58,876 nt of DNA. Source: Fuerstiella sp. (GTDB taxonomy: Bacteria; Planctomycetota; Planctomycetia; Planctomycetales; Planctomycetaceae). The stretch spans positions 1 to 58,876 of the forward strand of contig JAKVAY010000056.1 in assembly GCA_022447185.1 (NCBI GenBank), in the 5' to 3' direction. Shown here one piece after another: positions 9,471 through 19,378 of this stretch (positions within the stretch are counted from its first letter, which is position 1; the number at the start of each line of letters is the position of its first letter). The position numbers were made by a program, and so were the translations under genes. A model generated the notes under the pieces. That model did no database searches and was not told the origin of the DNA. It saw only the letters and a program-made list of their open reading frames with translations.

Positions 9471-9845
9471 ATGTTTGCCGTGATTGAAGATGGAAGCCGA
9501 CAACATCGAGTCCAGGAAGGTGATTTGCTGTCAGTTGACTACCGGGCGGATGCGGAAATCGGTGCTGCTCTTGCATTTGAACGGGTTCTGCTGGCTAATG
9601 CTGGTGGAGCCAGCGTCATCGGGAGGCCGCTGATTGACGGAGCTTCGGTCACTGCAGAGGTCATTGATGACGAGGAAAAGGGCCCCAAGTTGGAGATTCA
9701 GAAGATTCGTCGCCGAAAAAACAGCCGGCGGCACAACGGACACCGCCAAAAATACACTCGGGTAAAAATCACTGGAATCAAGATCCCCAATCTGTCGGTG
9801 GTCGCTGATACTGCTTCTGCCGGCGACGACAGCAACAGTGAATAA
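9471..9845 (+). CDS. rplU: 50S ribosomal protein L21
   Basis: Large-subunit ribosomal protein that binds 23S rRNA. From the ATG at 9471 the protein begins MFAVIEDGSRQHRVQEGD, the typical L21 opening, followed by VLLANAGGASVIGRPLIDGA and the basic core RRRKNSRRHNGHRQKYTRVKI. It has 124 residues, slightly longer than usual because of an acidic tail. The open frame extends upstream to 9297, but that part has no L21 similarity. The usual downstream partner rpmA (L27) is not here; the next gene is a glycosyltransferase 295 bases away. Confidence 0.93.
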   Translation: MFAVIEDGSRQHRVQEGDLLSVDYRADAEIGAALAFERVLLANAGGASVIGRPLIDGASVTAEVIDDEEKGPKLEIQKIRRRKNSRRHNGHRQKYTRVKITGIKIPNLSVVADTASAGDDSNSE

Positions 9846-10140
9846 CTCGTCGGTCTGTGTGACTCCGTATACCCACAGCCACACTTTCGACTGGCGAATC
9901 AATGGGGCTGATCACAAATCCCGGGCATCAAACGCACTGCCGACGGTTGTAAGTGAGTGGTTGTCGACTCAGAGACAGTCCGTTTTGGCAATTCTGCAAA
10001 GTGTGTTCATTACAGGCTCGATTCGCAGCGGTTGAAGAAACAAACTGTTTGACTGATGCAGTTCGAGGCAGCACGTGATGAACCGGCTGGAGTCCGGTCG
10101 CTCTGGTATTCGGCTGCGACCCGAAGCACAAGGCGGCCCG

Positions 10141-10902
10141 ATGAATGACAGTAAAAATACCAAAGTGATCGCCGTCATGCCGGCCTACAACGCCGCCATG
10201 ACGCTGGAGCGAACGATTGCCGACATTCCGGAAGGCAGTGTCGAAGAAATCATTCTGGTTGATGACTGCAGCAGTGATAACACGGTCGAACTGGCTCGCT
10301 CCCTCGGTCTGACAGTCATTTCGCACGAAAGCAATACGGGGTATGGCGGCAACCAAAAGACGTGCTATACGCGAGCGCTGGAACTCGGAGCGGACATTGT
10401 GGTGATGATTCACCCCGATTATCAGTACGACAGTCGAGTGATTCCGGTGGCAGCCGAACTGATCCGGCTCGATAACTGTGACATCATTCTTGGATCCCGT
10501 ATCCGAACCCGAGCCGAAGCGCTGGCCGGCGGTATGCCGGTCTGGAAATATATTGCAAACCGACTTCTGACGACGTTTGAAAATGTAGCGCTGGGTCAGA
10601 ACCTCGGTGACTTCCACAGCGGATTTCGTGCCTATCGTCGCGAGGTTCTGGAATCAGTCTCGTGGCAAAACAATTCTGATGACTTTGTGTTCGACACACA
10701 GTTTCTGGCCCAGTCGGTCACTGCCGGTTTTCGGCTGGCCGATATCCCGGTTCCTGTACGGTACTTTGATGAAGCGTCCAGTATTAACTTTCGTCGGAGC
10801 TTCCGATACGGACTGCTGACACTGTGGGTCATGCTGCTGTTCTGGATGAATCGACTGGGCATCTACCGGTCGGTGATTTTTCAGCCGAAGCCGGATGAGT
10901 AA
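10141..10902 (+). CDS. Family 2 glycosyltransferase, dolichol-phosphate-mannose-synthase-like
   Basis: A 253-residue GT-A fold transferase from the ATG at 10141. It shows the opening [18 protein letters not shown], the nucleotide-binding VDDCSSDNT, the stretch [24 protein letters not shown] in place of the usual DADLQ-type DxD region, and the acceptor-side [16 protein letters not shown]. One hydrophobic segment near the C-terminus ([12 protein letters not shown]) may anchor it to the membrane. The family moves a sugar from a nucleotide to polyprenyl phosphate or a lipid; the actual substrate cannot be read. No partner genes are adjacent. An in-frame GTG at 10075 exists but adds non-family sequence. 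Confidence 0.88.
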   Translation: MNDSKNTKVIAVMPAYNAAMTLERTIADIPEGSVEEIILVDDCSSDNTVELARSLGLTVISHESNTGYGGNQKTCYTRALELGADIVVMIHPDYQYDSRVIPVAAELIRLDNCDIILGSRIRTRAEALAGGMPVWKYIANRLLTTFENVALGQNLGDFHSGFRAYRREVLESVSWQNNSDDFVFDTQFLAQSVTAGFRLADIPVPVRYFDEASSINFRRSFRYGLLTLWVMLLFWMNRLGIYRSVIFQPKPDE

Positions 10903-11218
10903 CGGTGGGTGTGTTTCCGCCAGCTCTGCCAGTTTCAGGTGGATCACCATAGGTGCTGCAAAAAGAATTGCCCAGTTAGAAGCCCCGGGTTTTGATAAAG
11001 CCGAGCTTCTTCGAGATCGCTTCCGGTCTTTTATTAATTTGCCGTGCCGGGCTATGGCTGCTGGCAGGTCGATTGTTCTGCGCAGCAGACAGTGAAAGAT
11101 TTTAGGTGCTGTACGTGTGGTCGTTGCACCTGCCGCTCTGAGTGATTCCGTGGCGGTCTTTGGACGAACGTTGTTCGGGGCATCAGTTCACTTCGGTTTG
11201 GCCCCGCCACTGAGTGAG
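10903..11218. other. Convergent intergenic region
   Basis: 316 bases between the ends of the glycosyltransferase (plus) and the small serC-linked gene (minus). I see no RNA gene, no strong hairpin with a T-run and no convincing coding frame. Confidence 0.35.
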
Positions 11219-11599
11219 TTACTGTGCTTCCACGATCTCATCAATTGAAAAGGGACCATGTTCCTCATCGCCAATCAGCACCAGTTGGCCTTTCAGACTG
11301 CGTCTGCCGTCGGGGAACCCTGTTGCGGTACATCCGTTCTGAAGCGTAATGGTCACTTCATGAGTTTCATTCACTCCGGCCAGGTCCTCATGGACGAGGA
11401 CCGGATGCCGTTCCCATGCCCAGGTCCACAAAGTTGCCTGAGTATCAACGCGACCCGCAAATTCGTGCCATTCGGCATCCGCCTGTCTGAGCTGTTTGAG
11501 ATTTGCCTGCCGGCACCAAGGCCGCAGCACTTCTTCGATCCAGCAGCGTCGTGATGCTGCCAGATCCTCAAAATGTTTTGGGACATCCGAAAATGGCAT
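11219..11599 (-). CDS. Conserved-looking hypothetical protein downstream of serC
   Basis: A 126-residue protein starting at the ATG 11599-11597. It has no signal peptide or membrane segment. The N-terminal half is helical and charged (FEDLAASRRCWIEEVLRPW); the C-terminal half looks like beta strands (HEVTITLQNGCTATG, LKGQLVLIGDEEHGPF). The balanced composition and co-direction with serC, 77 bases apart, suggest a real gene in the same transcript. The overlapping plus-strand frame lacks this order. I do not recognise a family; a cytoplasmic role tied to serC is only guilt by association. Confidence 0.6.
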   Translation of the reverse strand: MPFSDVPKHFEDLAASRRCWIEEVLRPWCRQANLKQLRQADAEWHEFAGRVDTQATLWTWAWERHPVLVHEDLAGVNETHEVTITLQNGCTATGFPDGRRSLKGQLVLIGDEEHGPFSIDEIVEAQ

Positions 11600-11676
11600 G
11601 TCTTTCTCTCATGAATGGACGGTTCGCAGTCAGTGACTGCCGATTCGAAGTCAGCCGTTAAGCAAATCCACTGTAC

Positions 11677-12762
11677 TCAAATGTTGGCATGCTCAAATTC
11701 TGCCATAAACCGGATCAGGGCATGGACACCTTCGATCGGAAACGCATTGTAGATGCTGGCTCGCATTCCACCGACACTCCGATGTCCCTTAACAGCGTTA
11801 AAACCAACAGCGGTTGCTTCCTGAATAAATCGGGCATCTTTGTCAGCATCACCCGTCACAAATGTCACGTTCATTTGTGAACGGGATGACGCCTCCGCCG
11901 TGCCATGAAATATCGAGCTGGAATCAATGGCCTCATACAGAAGGCGGGCTTTTTCGCGGTTGCGGGTCTCCATTGCTGTCAGACCACCGTTGTCACGAAT
12001 CCAGCGGAAGACAAGCATGATGAGATAAATACCGAACGTTGGCGGAGTGTTGTACATGGAGTGCGCTTCAGCATGCGTTCGATATTGCAGCATCGAAGCC
12101 AGTTGATCGCTCCCGGATTCGACGAGATCGTCCCGAATGATCACCAGAGTGACACCACTTGGTCCTAAATTCTTTTGTGCACCAGCGTAGATCAGTCCGT
12201 ATTTCGAGACATCGATCGGCCGACTGAATATGTCACTGCTTGCATCACAGACCAGGAACGCATCATCAGAAAATTCCTCAGGTTCTGTTCGGAACTGTGT
12301 TCCAAAGATTGTGTTGTTCGACGTGAAGTGCACGTATCGGGCCTGCTCACTAAACGAATTATTGGCGGGAATAGTGCTGAAATTCGTGGCTTCACTTGTG
12401 GAAGCCACATTCACATGTCCAAACAATTTCGCCTGCGCAACGGACTTCTTTGCCCAGGAGCCGGTGACAATGTAGTCAGCAGTCGTGCCGGGAGTCAGGA
12501 AATTCATGGGTGCCATAGCGAACTGTGTCGATGCACCGCCCTGCAGAAACAGCACTCGATAATTGTCGGGAATATCGGCTAGTTCGCGACACAGTGACTC
12601 GGCTTCTTCGATCACTTCGGTGAATGCTCTGCCGCGATGGGAATGCTCGCAAATACCGATTCCCGTGTTGCCGAACGACAGCAGAGATTCCTGAGCTTCG
12701 ACAAGAACTGGTTCCGGCAGAGCAGCCGGACCGGCCGACAGGTTCCAGATACGATGAGTCAT
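11677..12762 (-). CDS. serC: Phosphoserine aminotransferase
   Basis: PLP-dependent enzyme that converts 3-phosphohydroxypyruvate and glutamate to phosphoserine and 2-oxoglutarate in serine synthesis. The 361-residue length is that of the family. The opening [46 protein letters not shown] and the PLP-lysine stretch [13 protein letters not shown] (Lys197) are all clear, as is [15 protein letters not shown] near the end. The other serine-pathway genes are not in the window. The start is the ATG at 12762, where the family begins ([12 protein letters not shown]). Confidence 0.96.
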   Translation of the reverse strand: MTHRIWNLSAGPAALPEPVLVEAQESLLSFGNTGIGICEHSHRGRAFTEVIEEAESLCRELADIPDNYRVLFLQGGASTQFAMAPMNFLTPGTTADYIVTGSWAKKSVAQAKLFGHVNVASTSEATNFSTIPANNSFSEQARYVHFTSNNTIFGTQFRTEPEEFSDDAFLVCDASSDIFSRPIDVSKYGLIYAGAQKNLGPSGVTLVIIRDDLVESGSDQLASMLQYRTHAEAHSMYNTPPTFGIYLIMLVFRWIRDNGGLTAMETRNREKARLLYEAIDSSSIFHGTAEASSRSQMNVTFVTGDADKDARFIQEATAVGFNAVKGHRSVGGMRASIYNAFPIEGVHALIRFMAEFEHANI

Positions 12763-13248
12763 GGCAGATCGGCCTTCGATAGTTCGGAAAACAACAGCAG
12801 CTGTGACGGTGACATACGGTCGGACCTCTCGACCTGACAGAACACCGGGAATGGTACGAAACCGGTCAATTCAATGTCACAACACTGTGTGATGCCGGCC
12901 CACAACAGATTCCCGACCTTCTTATGCGAACCAGACGAAGTGCAGCCATATGGCACACGACTCACAGATTCTAATTCGAAATTGACGGAATTCGTTCAAG
13001 CCACCGGATGAAACATCAGGTATTCCCGTGATGTGGAGACATGGGGTAGACCCTGCCAACTGCCTGGCTCGAAAGCGGACGGTCCGTTAATCTGACATGC
13101 TCTCGAACCGTCTAAGTTCCGGTCCCGCTACAATCAGGACCGGAGCACGGACTGGTTATGGTACGACCATCAGATCAGCACGCTTTCACTTAGACGATCC
13201 TTCCGGCCTTCCTGTCCGATTCTTTCATTCCCGGTGAATCGCATTCCT
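12763..13248. other. Divergent intergenic region between serC and prs
   Basis: 486 bases with no credible gene. It must contain promoters for both divergent genes, but no good sigma-70 pair stands out. The only clear structure is the inverted repeat at 13118-13144, listed separately. Confidence 0.35.
13118..13144. repeat. 8-bp inverted repeat upstream of prs
   Basis: TCCGGTCC and GGACCGGA form eight perfect pairs around an 11-base spacer that contains TACAAT, a -10-like hexamer. It lies 105-131 bases before the prs start. It could be an operator flanking a promoter or a leader hairpin. Confidence 0.4.
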
Positions 13249-14268
13249 ATGAATCAGGATTCCGAATCTTTACAACACCGTCCGGGGCCGCGTATTCAGC
13301 AGTTTCAGGCACCGCAGGGTGATTTGGCGGTCCTTGCGGGATCCGGCAATCCTGTGTTCGCGCAGCGAATCGCGACAGAACTGGGAGTCCAGCTGACTCC
13401 GTGTCAGGCTCAGGTATTCAGCGAAGGCAATGTGTTCGTTCGTATCCTGGAAAACGTCCGAGGCCGGGATACCTTCATCGTGCAGGGTGTCCATCATCCG
13501 GTCAACGACAACTTTGTCGAGCTTCTGTTTTGGGTTGATGCGCTGAAACGAGCAAGTGCTCAGCACATTACGGCCGTCATTCCGTATTTCAGCTACGCCA
13601 AGGGTGACAAAAAAGACGAGCCGCGCGTGTCGATTCGAGCGCGGGTTTGCGCAGATGCGCTGGAGGCGGCGGGAGCCGATCGTGTTCTCACCATGGACCT
13701 GCACAGCCCTCAGATTCAGGGATTCTTCAGCGTCCCTGTTGATCATCTTTATGCTCGAGCAGTTATTTGCGAGCACATGCAGCGGATGGAAATTGAGGAT
13801 CTCGTCATTTGCAGCCCGGACGTCGGATTCGCAAAATCAGCGGCAGCGTTTGCTAACCTGCTGGGAGTTCCTGTGGTCATTGGGAACAAAGCCCGGACGG
13901 ACCACAGTGAACAGGCGGAGATTCTGGAGGTCATCGGAAACGTCGATGGTAAAAACGTCCTGTTGGTGGATGACTTTACGATCACCGGTGGATCGCTTTG
14001 CAGTATGGCCAAAGTGCTGAGAGAGCGAGGTGCCGGACAGATTTATGCGGCGGTGTCCCACGGTGTTCTGGCAAAAGGCGCGGCAGATCGAATTCAGAAC
14101 AGTCTGATTGAAAAGCTGTTTATGACGGACACAATCGAAGCTGTGGTCGAGCCGCCGTGTCCCAAAATCGAAGTGCTTTCTGTGGCTCCGGTTTTCGCCC
14201 GGGCAATACGCTCTATCCATGACCGTACCAGTGTCAGCATGCTGTTTCCCGACGAAAAATCGTTGTAA
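13249..14268 (+). CDS. prs: Ribose-phosphate pyrophosphokinase
   Basis: Makes PRPP from ribose 5-phosphate and ATP for nucleotide, histidine and tryptophan synthesis. From the ATG at 13249 the protein has 339 residues, about 25 longer than usual because of an N-terminal extension (MNQDSESLQHRPGPR). Visible motifs: the divalent-metal stretch DRVLTMDLHSPQIQGFF, the flexible catalytic loop as NKARTDHSEQAE, and the PRPP loop VLLVDDFTITGGS, which is more divergent than the usual VDDmidTagT form. A GTG at 13234 is an alternative start. The divergence suggests a planctomycete-type subfamily. Confidence 0.92.
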   Translation: MNQDSESLQHRPGPRIQQFQAPQGDLAVLAGSGNPVFAQRIATELGVQLTPCQAQVFSEGNVFVRILENVRGRDTFIVQGVHHPVNDNFVELLFWVDALKRASAQHITAVIPYFSYAKGDKKDEPRVSIRARVCADALEAAGADRVLTMDLHSPQIQGFFSVPVDHLYARAVICEHMQRMEIEDLVICSPDVGFAKSAAAFANLLGVPVVIGNKARTDHSEQAEILEVIGNVDGKNVLLVDDFTITGGSLCSMAKVLRERGAGQIYAAVSHGVLAKGAADRIQNSLIEKLFMTDTIEAVVEPPCPKIEVLSVAPVFARAIRSIHDRTSVSMLFPDEKSL

Positions 14269-14454
14269 GCTGAGCCGCAGGAATGAATTCACCAGCGTCG
14301 TTTCGAAACGGAACAATGACGCTGGTACCTCGATCAGTGTTGTGGTCGCTGCCGATTCCGGTCCTGCCTCAACATTGCATGTATTTATCGGCTGCTCACC
14401 TGTTTCGTTAGAGTATGTCCCTTCGACGCAATCAATGTCGTTCAGTAACACGCC

Positions 14455-17091
14455 ATGGCTAAAATTTCCCCGATGATGGAACGATATCAGGAAGTGAAGT
14501 CCGAGAATCCGGGCACGCTTCTGTTGTTTCGAATGGGTGATTTTTATGAGCTGTTTTACAACGACGCCGAAATCGCTTCCGAAGTTCTTGGCCTTACTCT
14601 GACCAGTCGTGACAGGAACTCGCCAAATCCCGTTGCCATGGCCGGGTTTCCTTATCACCAGCTGGACAATTATCTTCAAAAACTGATTCATGCGGGATTC
14701 CGGGTCGCAATCTGTGATCAGGTTGAAGACCCAAAGAAGGCGAAAGGGCTTGTTCGCCGCGAAGTCACCCGCGTTGTCACACCGGGTACCATCACCGAAG
14801 ATGAGTTACTCGATCCTCGTACGAGCAATTTCATTGCGTGTGTGGCCCCTTCGGGAACGGTACTGGGACTTGCCTGGCTGGAGTTATCCACCGGACGATT
14901 TCTGATCAGTGACATCGAGCCGGCTCTGCTCCAGGATGAACTGGCCCGCATTCATGCGGCGGAATGCATCATCCCGGAGGACGAGGCCGGCAGCACACAG
15001 GAATGTGTCGCAGAACAGGATCTGGGTGGTCCTGTTCTGACATCCCGCCCTTCGTGGTGTTTTGCCCACGATGAAACACGCCGTGTTCTGCGCGAACATT
15101 TCGGGACCAATACACTGGAAGGCTTCGACGCCGATGAGGATTCTCCTGCAGTGACTGCGGCAGGCGCACTTCTCGAGTACATTCGAGAAACACAGCGATC
15201 AGCACTGGGACATATCACTCGTCTGGAAACATGGCGACGTCATCGATTTATGATCATCGATGAAGCAACGCGCCGCAGTCTGGAACTCACCAGCACGATG
15301 CGAGACGGTCGTCGGGAGCAAAGCCTCCTGGGTGTCATCGATGAAACCAAAACGCCAATGGGAGCCCGACTGCTGGCTGACTGGCTGTCTAATCCGCTCA
15401 CAGACATTGAACAAATCACACAGCGTCTGGATGCGGTCGAAGAATTACTCCGTGATGTTGCTTTGCGCGATGAGCTGCGCACATCCCTGCGACAGATCCA
15501 TGACCTGCAGAGGCTGACATCGCGCGTGGCAACCGGACGCTGCAGCCCCAGGGATCTCAGCAGCCTTGCTGTGACCCTGGGGCATCTGCCGTGCGTCAAA
15601 GACCGACTTGCCGCCCGGTCTGCTCAGCGACTGCACACCCTTGAAGAACGTTTGGATTTGTGTCCGGAGGTGCGAACCGCAATCGAAGATGCCTTAATCG
15701 CAGATCCGCCGGCAGCAGTCGCGGACGGTGGCGTCATCCGTTCCGGTTTTCACGGGCAACTGGACGAACTGCGAGAGCTTGCCAAAGGAGGAAAACAGTG
15801 GATTGCCGCCTATCAGGCGACGGAAAGTGAACGCACGGGGATCCCAGGTCTTAAGATCGGCTTCAACAGGGTTTTTGGATACTACCTGGAGGTGACCGGG
15901 GCCCATCTGAGCAAGGTTCCGGAAGACTATATCCGCAAACAAACACTTAAGAATCAGGAACGCTTCATTACCCCGCAACTCAAAGAGTACGAAGACAAGG
16001 TTCTGAGAGCAGAGGAACAAAGCAAGGCGCTGGAGCACGAACTCTTTGACAGTTTGAAGGAAGAAGTCGCGGCCCATGTGGCTCGTCTGCTGTCCACAGC
16101 CGAAGCGCTGGCGGAAATTGATGTACTCACTGGTCTGGCGGCACTGGCAGAAACAGCCGGGTACTGCCGTCCGGAACTCACCAGTGAGCCGACGCTCGAC
16201 ATTCGGGAAGGACGCCATCCTGTACTGGACCGTCTGATGCCTGCGGGAGAGTTTGTGCCGAACGACGTGCTTTTAGGTGTGTCGAACTCCAGTGCGAATG
16301 CGGAGCTGTCCTCCGGTCGCCTGCAAATCATTACTGGTCCGAATATGGCGGGCAAAAGTACCTATATCCGCCAGGCAGCACTCATCACACTGATGGCACA
16401 AATGGGTTCTTTTGTGCCGGCAAGTGATGCACGAATTGGGATTGCCGACCGTATCTTCGCTCGCGTGGGAGCCAGCGATGAACTTGGCCGAGGTCAGAGC
16501 ACGTTCATGGTTGAAATGACCGAAACGGCCCGGATTCTCAACAGTGCCACATCAGCGAGCCTTGTGATTCTGGATGAAATCGGTCGTGGCACGAGTACCT
16601 ACGACGGAATCTCACTGGCCTGGAGCATTACCGAATACCTCCATGATGAAACGTTGTGCCGCACGATGTTCGCCACGCACTATCACGAGCTCTCCGTGCT
16701 CACGCAGACCCTTCAACAGGCATCGAACTGGAATGTGGCGGTTCAGGAGAACAATGATGATGTCATTTTCCTGCACCGGATCGTGCAGGGAGCTGCGGGA
16801 CGCAGCTATGGCATCCATGTCGCAAAGCTTGCGGGCGTACCGCGTTCAGTGACAGAACGCGCTCGCACAATTCTGGACACGCTGGAAAATGACCACATTA
16901 ACCAGGACGGTCGCCCCAGCGTGCCTCAGCGCGAGACAGGTCGGCAGAAGTCACGGCAACTCAGTTTGTTCGAACTGCCCGAAGATCCATTGCTTGATGA
17001 GATCAGAAATCTGGAAGTCGATCGAATGACGCCTTTGGAAGCGATGCAGGAACTGCATCGACTGAGAAAGCAACTTACCGACCGCACTTAA
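14455..17091 (+). CDS. mutS: DNA mismatch repair protein MutS
   Basis: Recognises mismatches and small loops and starts repair with MutL. The 878-residue protein is full length. In order: mismatch-binding domain I with the Phe-x-Glu motif in [13 protein letters not shown], the connector and lever/clamp domains, then the ABC-type ATPase with Walker [14 protein letters not shown] (near residue 628), [14 protein letters not shown], Walker [17 protein letters not shown] and FATHYHEL. The helix-turn-helix dimerisation tail ends [14 protein letters not shown]. The start is the ATG at 14455. No mutL nearby. Confidence 0.97.
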   Translation: MAKISPMMERYQEVKSENPGTLLLFRMGDFYELFYNDAEIASEVLGLTLTSRDRNSPNPVAMAGFPYHQLDNYLQKLIHAGFRVAICDQVEDPKKAKGLVRREVTRVVTPGTITEDELLDPRTSNFIACVAPSGTVLGLAWLELSTGRFLISDIEPALLQDELARIHAAECIIPEDEAGSTQECVAEQDLGGPVLTSRPSWCFAHDETRRVLREHFGTNTLEGFDADEDSPAVTAAGALLEYIRETQRSALGHITRLETWRRHRFMIIDEATRRSLELTSTMRDGRREQSLLGVIDETKTPMGARLLADWLSNPLTDIEQITQRLDAVEELLRDVALRDELRTSLRQIHDLQRLTSRVATGRCSPRDLSSLAVTLGHLPCVKDRLAARSAQRLHTLEERLDLCPEVRTAIEDALIADPPAAVADGGVIRSGFHGQLDELRELAKGGKQWIAAYQATESERTGIPGLKIGFNRVFGYYLEVTGAHLSKVPEDYIRKQTLKNQERFITPQLKEYEDKVLRAEEQSKALEHELFDSLKEEVAAHVARLLSTAEALAEIDVLTGLAALAETAGYCRPELTSEPTLDIREGRHPVLDRLMPAGEFVPNDVLLGVSNSSANAELSSGRLQIITGPNMAGKSTYIRQAALITLMAQMGSFVPASDARIGIADRIFARVGASDELGRGQSTFMVEMTETARILNSATSASLVILDEIGRGTSTYDGISLAWSITEYLHDETLCRTMFATHYHELSVLTQTLQQASNWNVAVQENNDDVIFLHRIVQGAAGRSYGIHVAKLAGVPRSVTERARTILDTLENDHINQDGRPSVPQRETGRQKSRQLSLFELPEDPLLDEIRNLEVDRMTPLEAMQELHRLRKQLTDRT

Positions 17092-17126
17092 ATCGCTTTC
17101 AGCACCACGTGCGCGGATCCTCTGTG

Positions 17127-18197
17127 ATGCAAAACACAATATGCGGGAATCGAGATCAGGCTGATCGATTGACGAGACCAACACAGGCGTGCTGCTTCTG
17201 TGGTTTCCATGGTCCGGAAACAGATGACACTCGTACCCAAAAAAGGTGGCACGCAATTGGTCGACGGCTGATCGTGTCTTCGATGCTTCTCGTCTTTGCA
17301 ACATCAGACTTTCTGCCGGTGCAGGCGACAGACACTGACTCATCGACATCCCGATCTGTGCTTGTCGATGCTGCCTGGGTCATGGATCACGTTGATTCAT
17401 CGCATGTCAGCATTCTTGAACTGGGGCCGGACATCCGATCGTACAGAGAAGGCCATATTCCGGGCGCTCATTTTGTGCACTGGATCGATGACATTACTGC
17501 ACCATCCGATCGAGCGAATTATACGGTGGCTTCGCCGGAAATGATCGAGGCGCTGCTTCGTCGATTGGGAATCGCAAACAGTACGACGATTGTTTTATAC
17601 GACGACCTCAATAACCGAGTGTCTACAAGGATGTTCTGGACGCTGCGATACTACGGACACGGGGCGATCCGAATTCTGGACGGAGGCCGGCAGGCATGGT
17701 CGGTTGCCGGCCATGAAGTTGTTTCGGAGACGACGACCGCGCAACGGAGTGAGTACAAAATCGCCAGGACACTTGGGAAGCACCGGATCCGGATGAATCG
17801 AATTCGTAAGCAGCTTGGCAGGTCAGATATTGCAATTATTGATGGACGCTCGCCGGCGCAGTACACAGGCGAAACACCGGGGACGGTTTACCATACCGGC
17901 AGACCCCACGATCAGTCTGGTCACATTCCAGGTGCGATCAATATCCTCTGGCAGGACAACTTCCGGTTGGACGGTACATTCAAATCCTCTGAGGAACTGC
18001 GTCAATTGTACGAAGACCGGGGCGTGACGCAGGACCGCGAAGTCATCACGTACTGCAACGAAGGTCTGCACGCGGCACCTTCCTGGTTCGTGCTGACCGA
18101 ATTGCTGGGATACGAGAACGTCCGCCTGTACGACGAATCCATGGCCGAATGGGCCAACAATCCAGAATTGCCCGTCAAAACGGGTGACCAGCCCTAG
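17127..18197 (+). CDS. Exported two-domain rhodanese-like sulfurtransferase
   Basis: Tandem rhodanese protein of about 356 residues. A basic N-terminus precedes a hydrophobic run (IVSSMLLVFATSDFLPVQA) that looks like a signal peptide, so the mature enzyme is probably periplasmic. The N-terminal domain (VLVDAAWVMDH to AWSVAGHEV) lacks a cysteine at the active loop. The C-terminal domain has IIDGRSPAQYTGE, GHIPGAINI and the catalytic Cys310 in TYCNEGLHAAPSWF. The loop CNEGLH differs from the usual CRAGxR or CGSGVT forms of thiosulfate and mercaptopyruvate sulfurtransferases, so the substrate is uncertain. GTG 17109 and ATG 17284 are alternative starts; the latter would start inside the hydrophobic run. 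Confidence 0.82.
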   Translation: MQNTICGNRDQADRLTRPTQACCFCGFHGPETDDTRTQKRWHAIGRRLIVSSMLLVFATSDFLPVQATDTDSSTSRSVLVDAAWVMDHVDSSHVSILELGPDIRSYREGHIPGAHFVHWIDDITAPSDRANYTVASPEMIEALLRRLGIANSTTIVLYDDLNNRVSTRMFWTLRYYGHGAIRILDGGRQAWSVAGHEVVSETTTAQRSEYKIARTLGKHRIRMNRIRKQLGRSDIAIIDGRSPAQYTGETPGTVYHTGRPHDQSGHIPGAINILWQDNFRLDGTFKSSEELRQLYEDRGVTQDREVITYCNEGLHAAPSWFVLTELLGYENVRLYDESMAEWANNPELPVKTGDQP

Positions 18198-18481
18198 CTG
18201 CGTTCACGCAACAGTGCAAAACCGTGCGATGGGTAATATGCGAAGCGAGACCCCGGCATGATTTAATGCGGGCAGCACTACGGACTGGTCAGCCTGTTCG
18301 ACTTGCTCGTTTCGCAGCGCGGCTCGCAATACCACGGGGCAGAGAACCGCTTGGTCGAAAGAGCAGCCATGGCTGAGGTCGATCCGTCACCAGGCAGTTC
18401 GATCACGGTACGAATCCGAGGGGCTCATTGTGGACCATGAATGTGCTCCGTGTCCTGCGCGGTCATGTCCACCAGCACCGG

Positions 18482-19111
18482 TCAGTATTCTGTCGTCGTG
18501 TGAGTCGCCTTCCCGGATGTGTATCTGCAGAAGGAACAGAAGACGTAGGGGTAGTAGATGCCGTTCTGCCTCAAGGTCTCCAGTACCTTGCTGAGCTTCA
18601 CGTTGCCAATGTTGAACTTCCGCAAGCCCCTGGCGCGGATTGTCAGGATATCCATGGGGAGGAGGTTGACCTTCGATGAGAAATCGGCCACGTATCCCCG
18701 TCGAACCATTTTTTTTTCCATTTCATTGTTTTGGGGCAAGCCCCGACCAAACTCTTCGAAGGATTTAATGCCGGCGTCGATGCTTTTACGCGTTGAGTCG
18801 ATCCTGGTCATGATCGAACCATAAGTCTCCGTCTCGCTGCCGCGCTTCTTTCCCTGGAACTTGCTGAGGTCATAGTCCGGCGAGACCTGCCCCTCGTCGA
18901 TCTCCTCTTCCACTTTGATGCCGAGTCGGAAATCGGCATGCATCTTGAGGATGTGATCCCGCGGCGCGTAGTAGTGCAGACGAATGCCCCTGGGAACCGT
19001 GAACGATGTCTTCAGAGTCGCCCCGTGCGACGTGATGCACAGAAACTCAGAACGCCCACTGTTCCCGTGGAAGAGCCACAGATCTTCACCGATAGCGACT
19101 TGCTTAGCCAT
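18482..19111 (-). CDS. Hypothetical protein, possible Stv-type (putative adhesin) domain
   Basis: A 209-residue protein with no signal peptide, starting at the ATG 19111-19109 behind a good Shine-Dalgarno (GAAGG). The N-terminal half has a His-Gly followed by a strand-rich motif (CITSHGATL, FTVPRGIRLHYYAP) that resembles the 'putative adhesin Stv' domain found in some bacterial effectors; this match is from memory and tentative. The middle is charged and helical; the end holds two close cysteines (VFCSFCRYTSG). Codon use differs from the neighbours: AAG, ATC and CTC dominate where flanking genes mix AAA, ATT and CTG. With no operon partner, it looks horizontally acquired. Confidence 0.6.
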   Translation of the reverse strand: MAKQVAIGEDLWLFHGNSGRSEFLCITSHGATLKTSFTVPRGIRLHYYAPRDHILKMHADFRLGIKVEEEIDEGQVSPDYDLSKFQGKKRGSETETYGSIMTRIDSTRKSIDAGIKSFEEFGRGLPQNNEMEKKMVRRGYVADFSSKVNLLPMDILTIRARGLRKFNIGNVKLSKVLETLRQNGIYYPYVFCSFCRYTSGKATHTTTEY

Positions 19112-19378
19112 GATGACCTTCTCTCATAAAGCTCTCGAAATTCATGCGGTAAAGCATTGATTTCAATGTACGTGTTCGTCTCGGTCTGTGTTGCTGTTTA
19201 CTGTCGGGCGACTTCATTTTGTTCCAGGAGTTTCCTTCGTGCCGTACGTCACAAGCATATTATGTGGCCAATTCGAGCAGTGAAACCCGATGCGACCTGT
19301 GGCGTGGAAAAATTTAGCATTCCATCGGCATCTGTTATTCTCAACGCACCTTTGACATCAAACCTGAAGTCAGTCGAA

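Noticed and set aside
18198..18481. Possible remnant gene between the rhodanese and Stv-like genes
   Set aside because: Frames here are short and interrupted, with no recognisable similarity; not enough to call a pseudogene.
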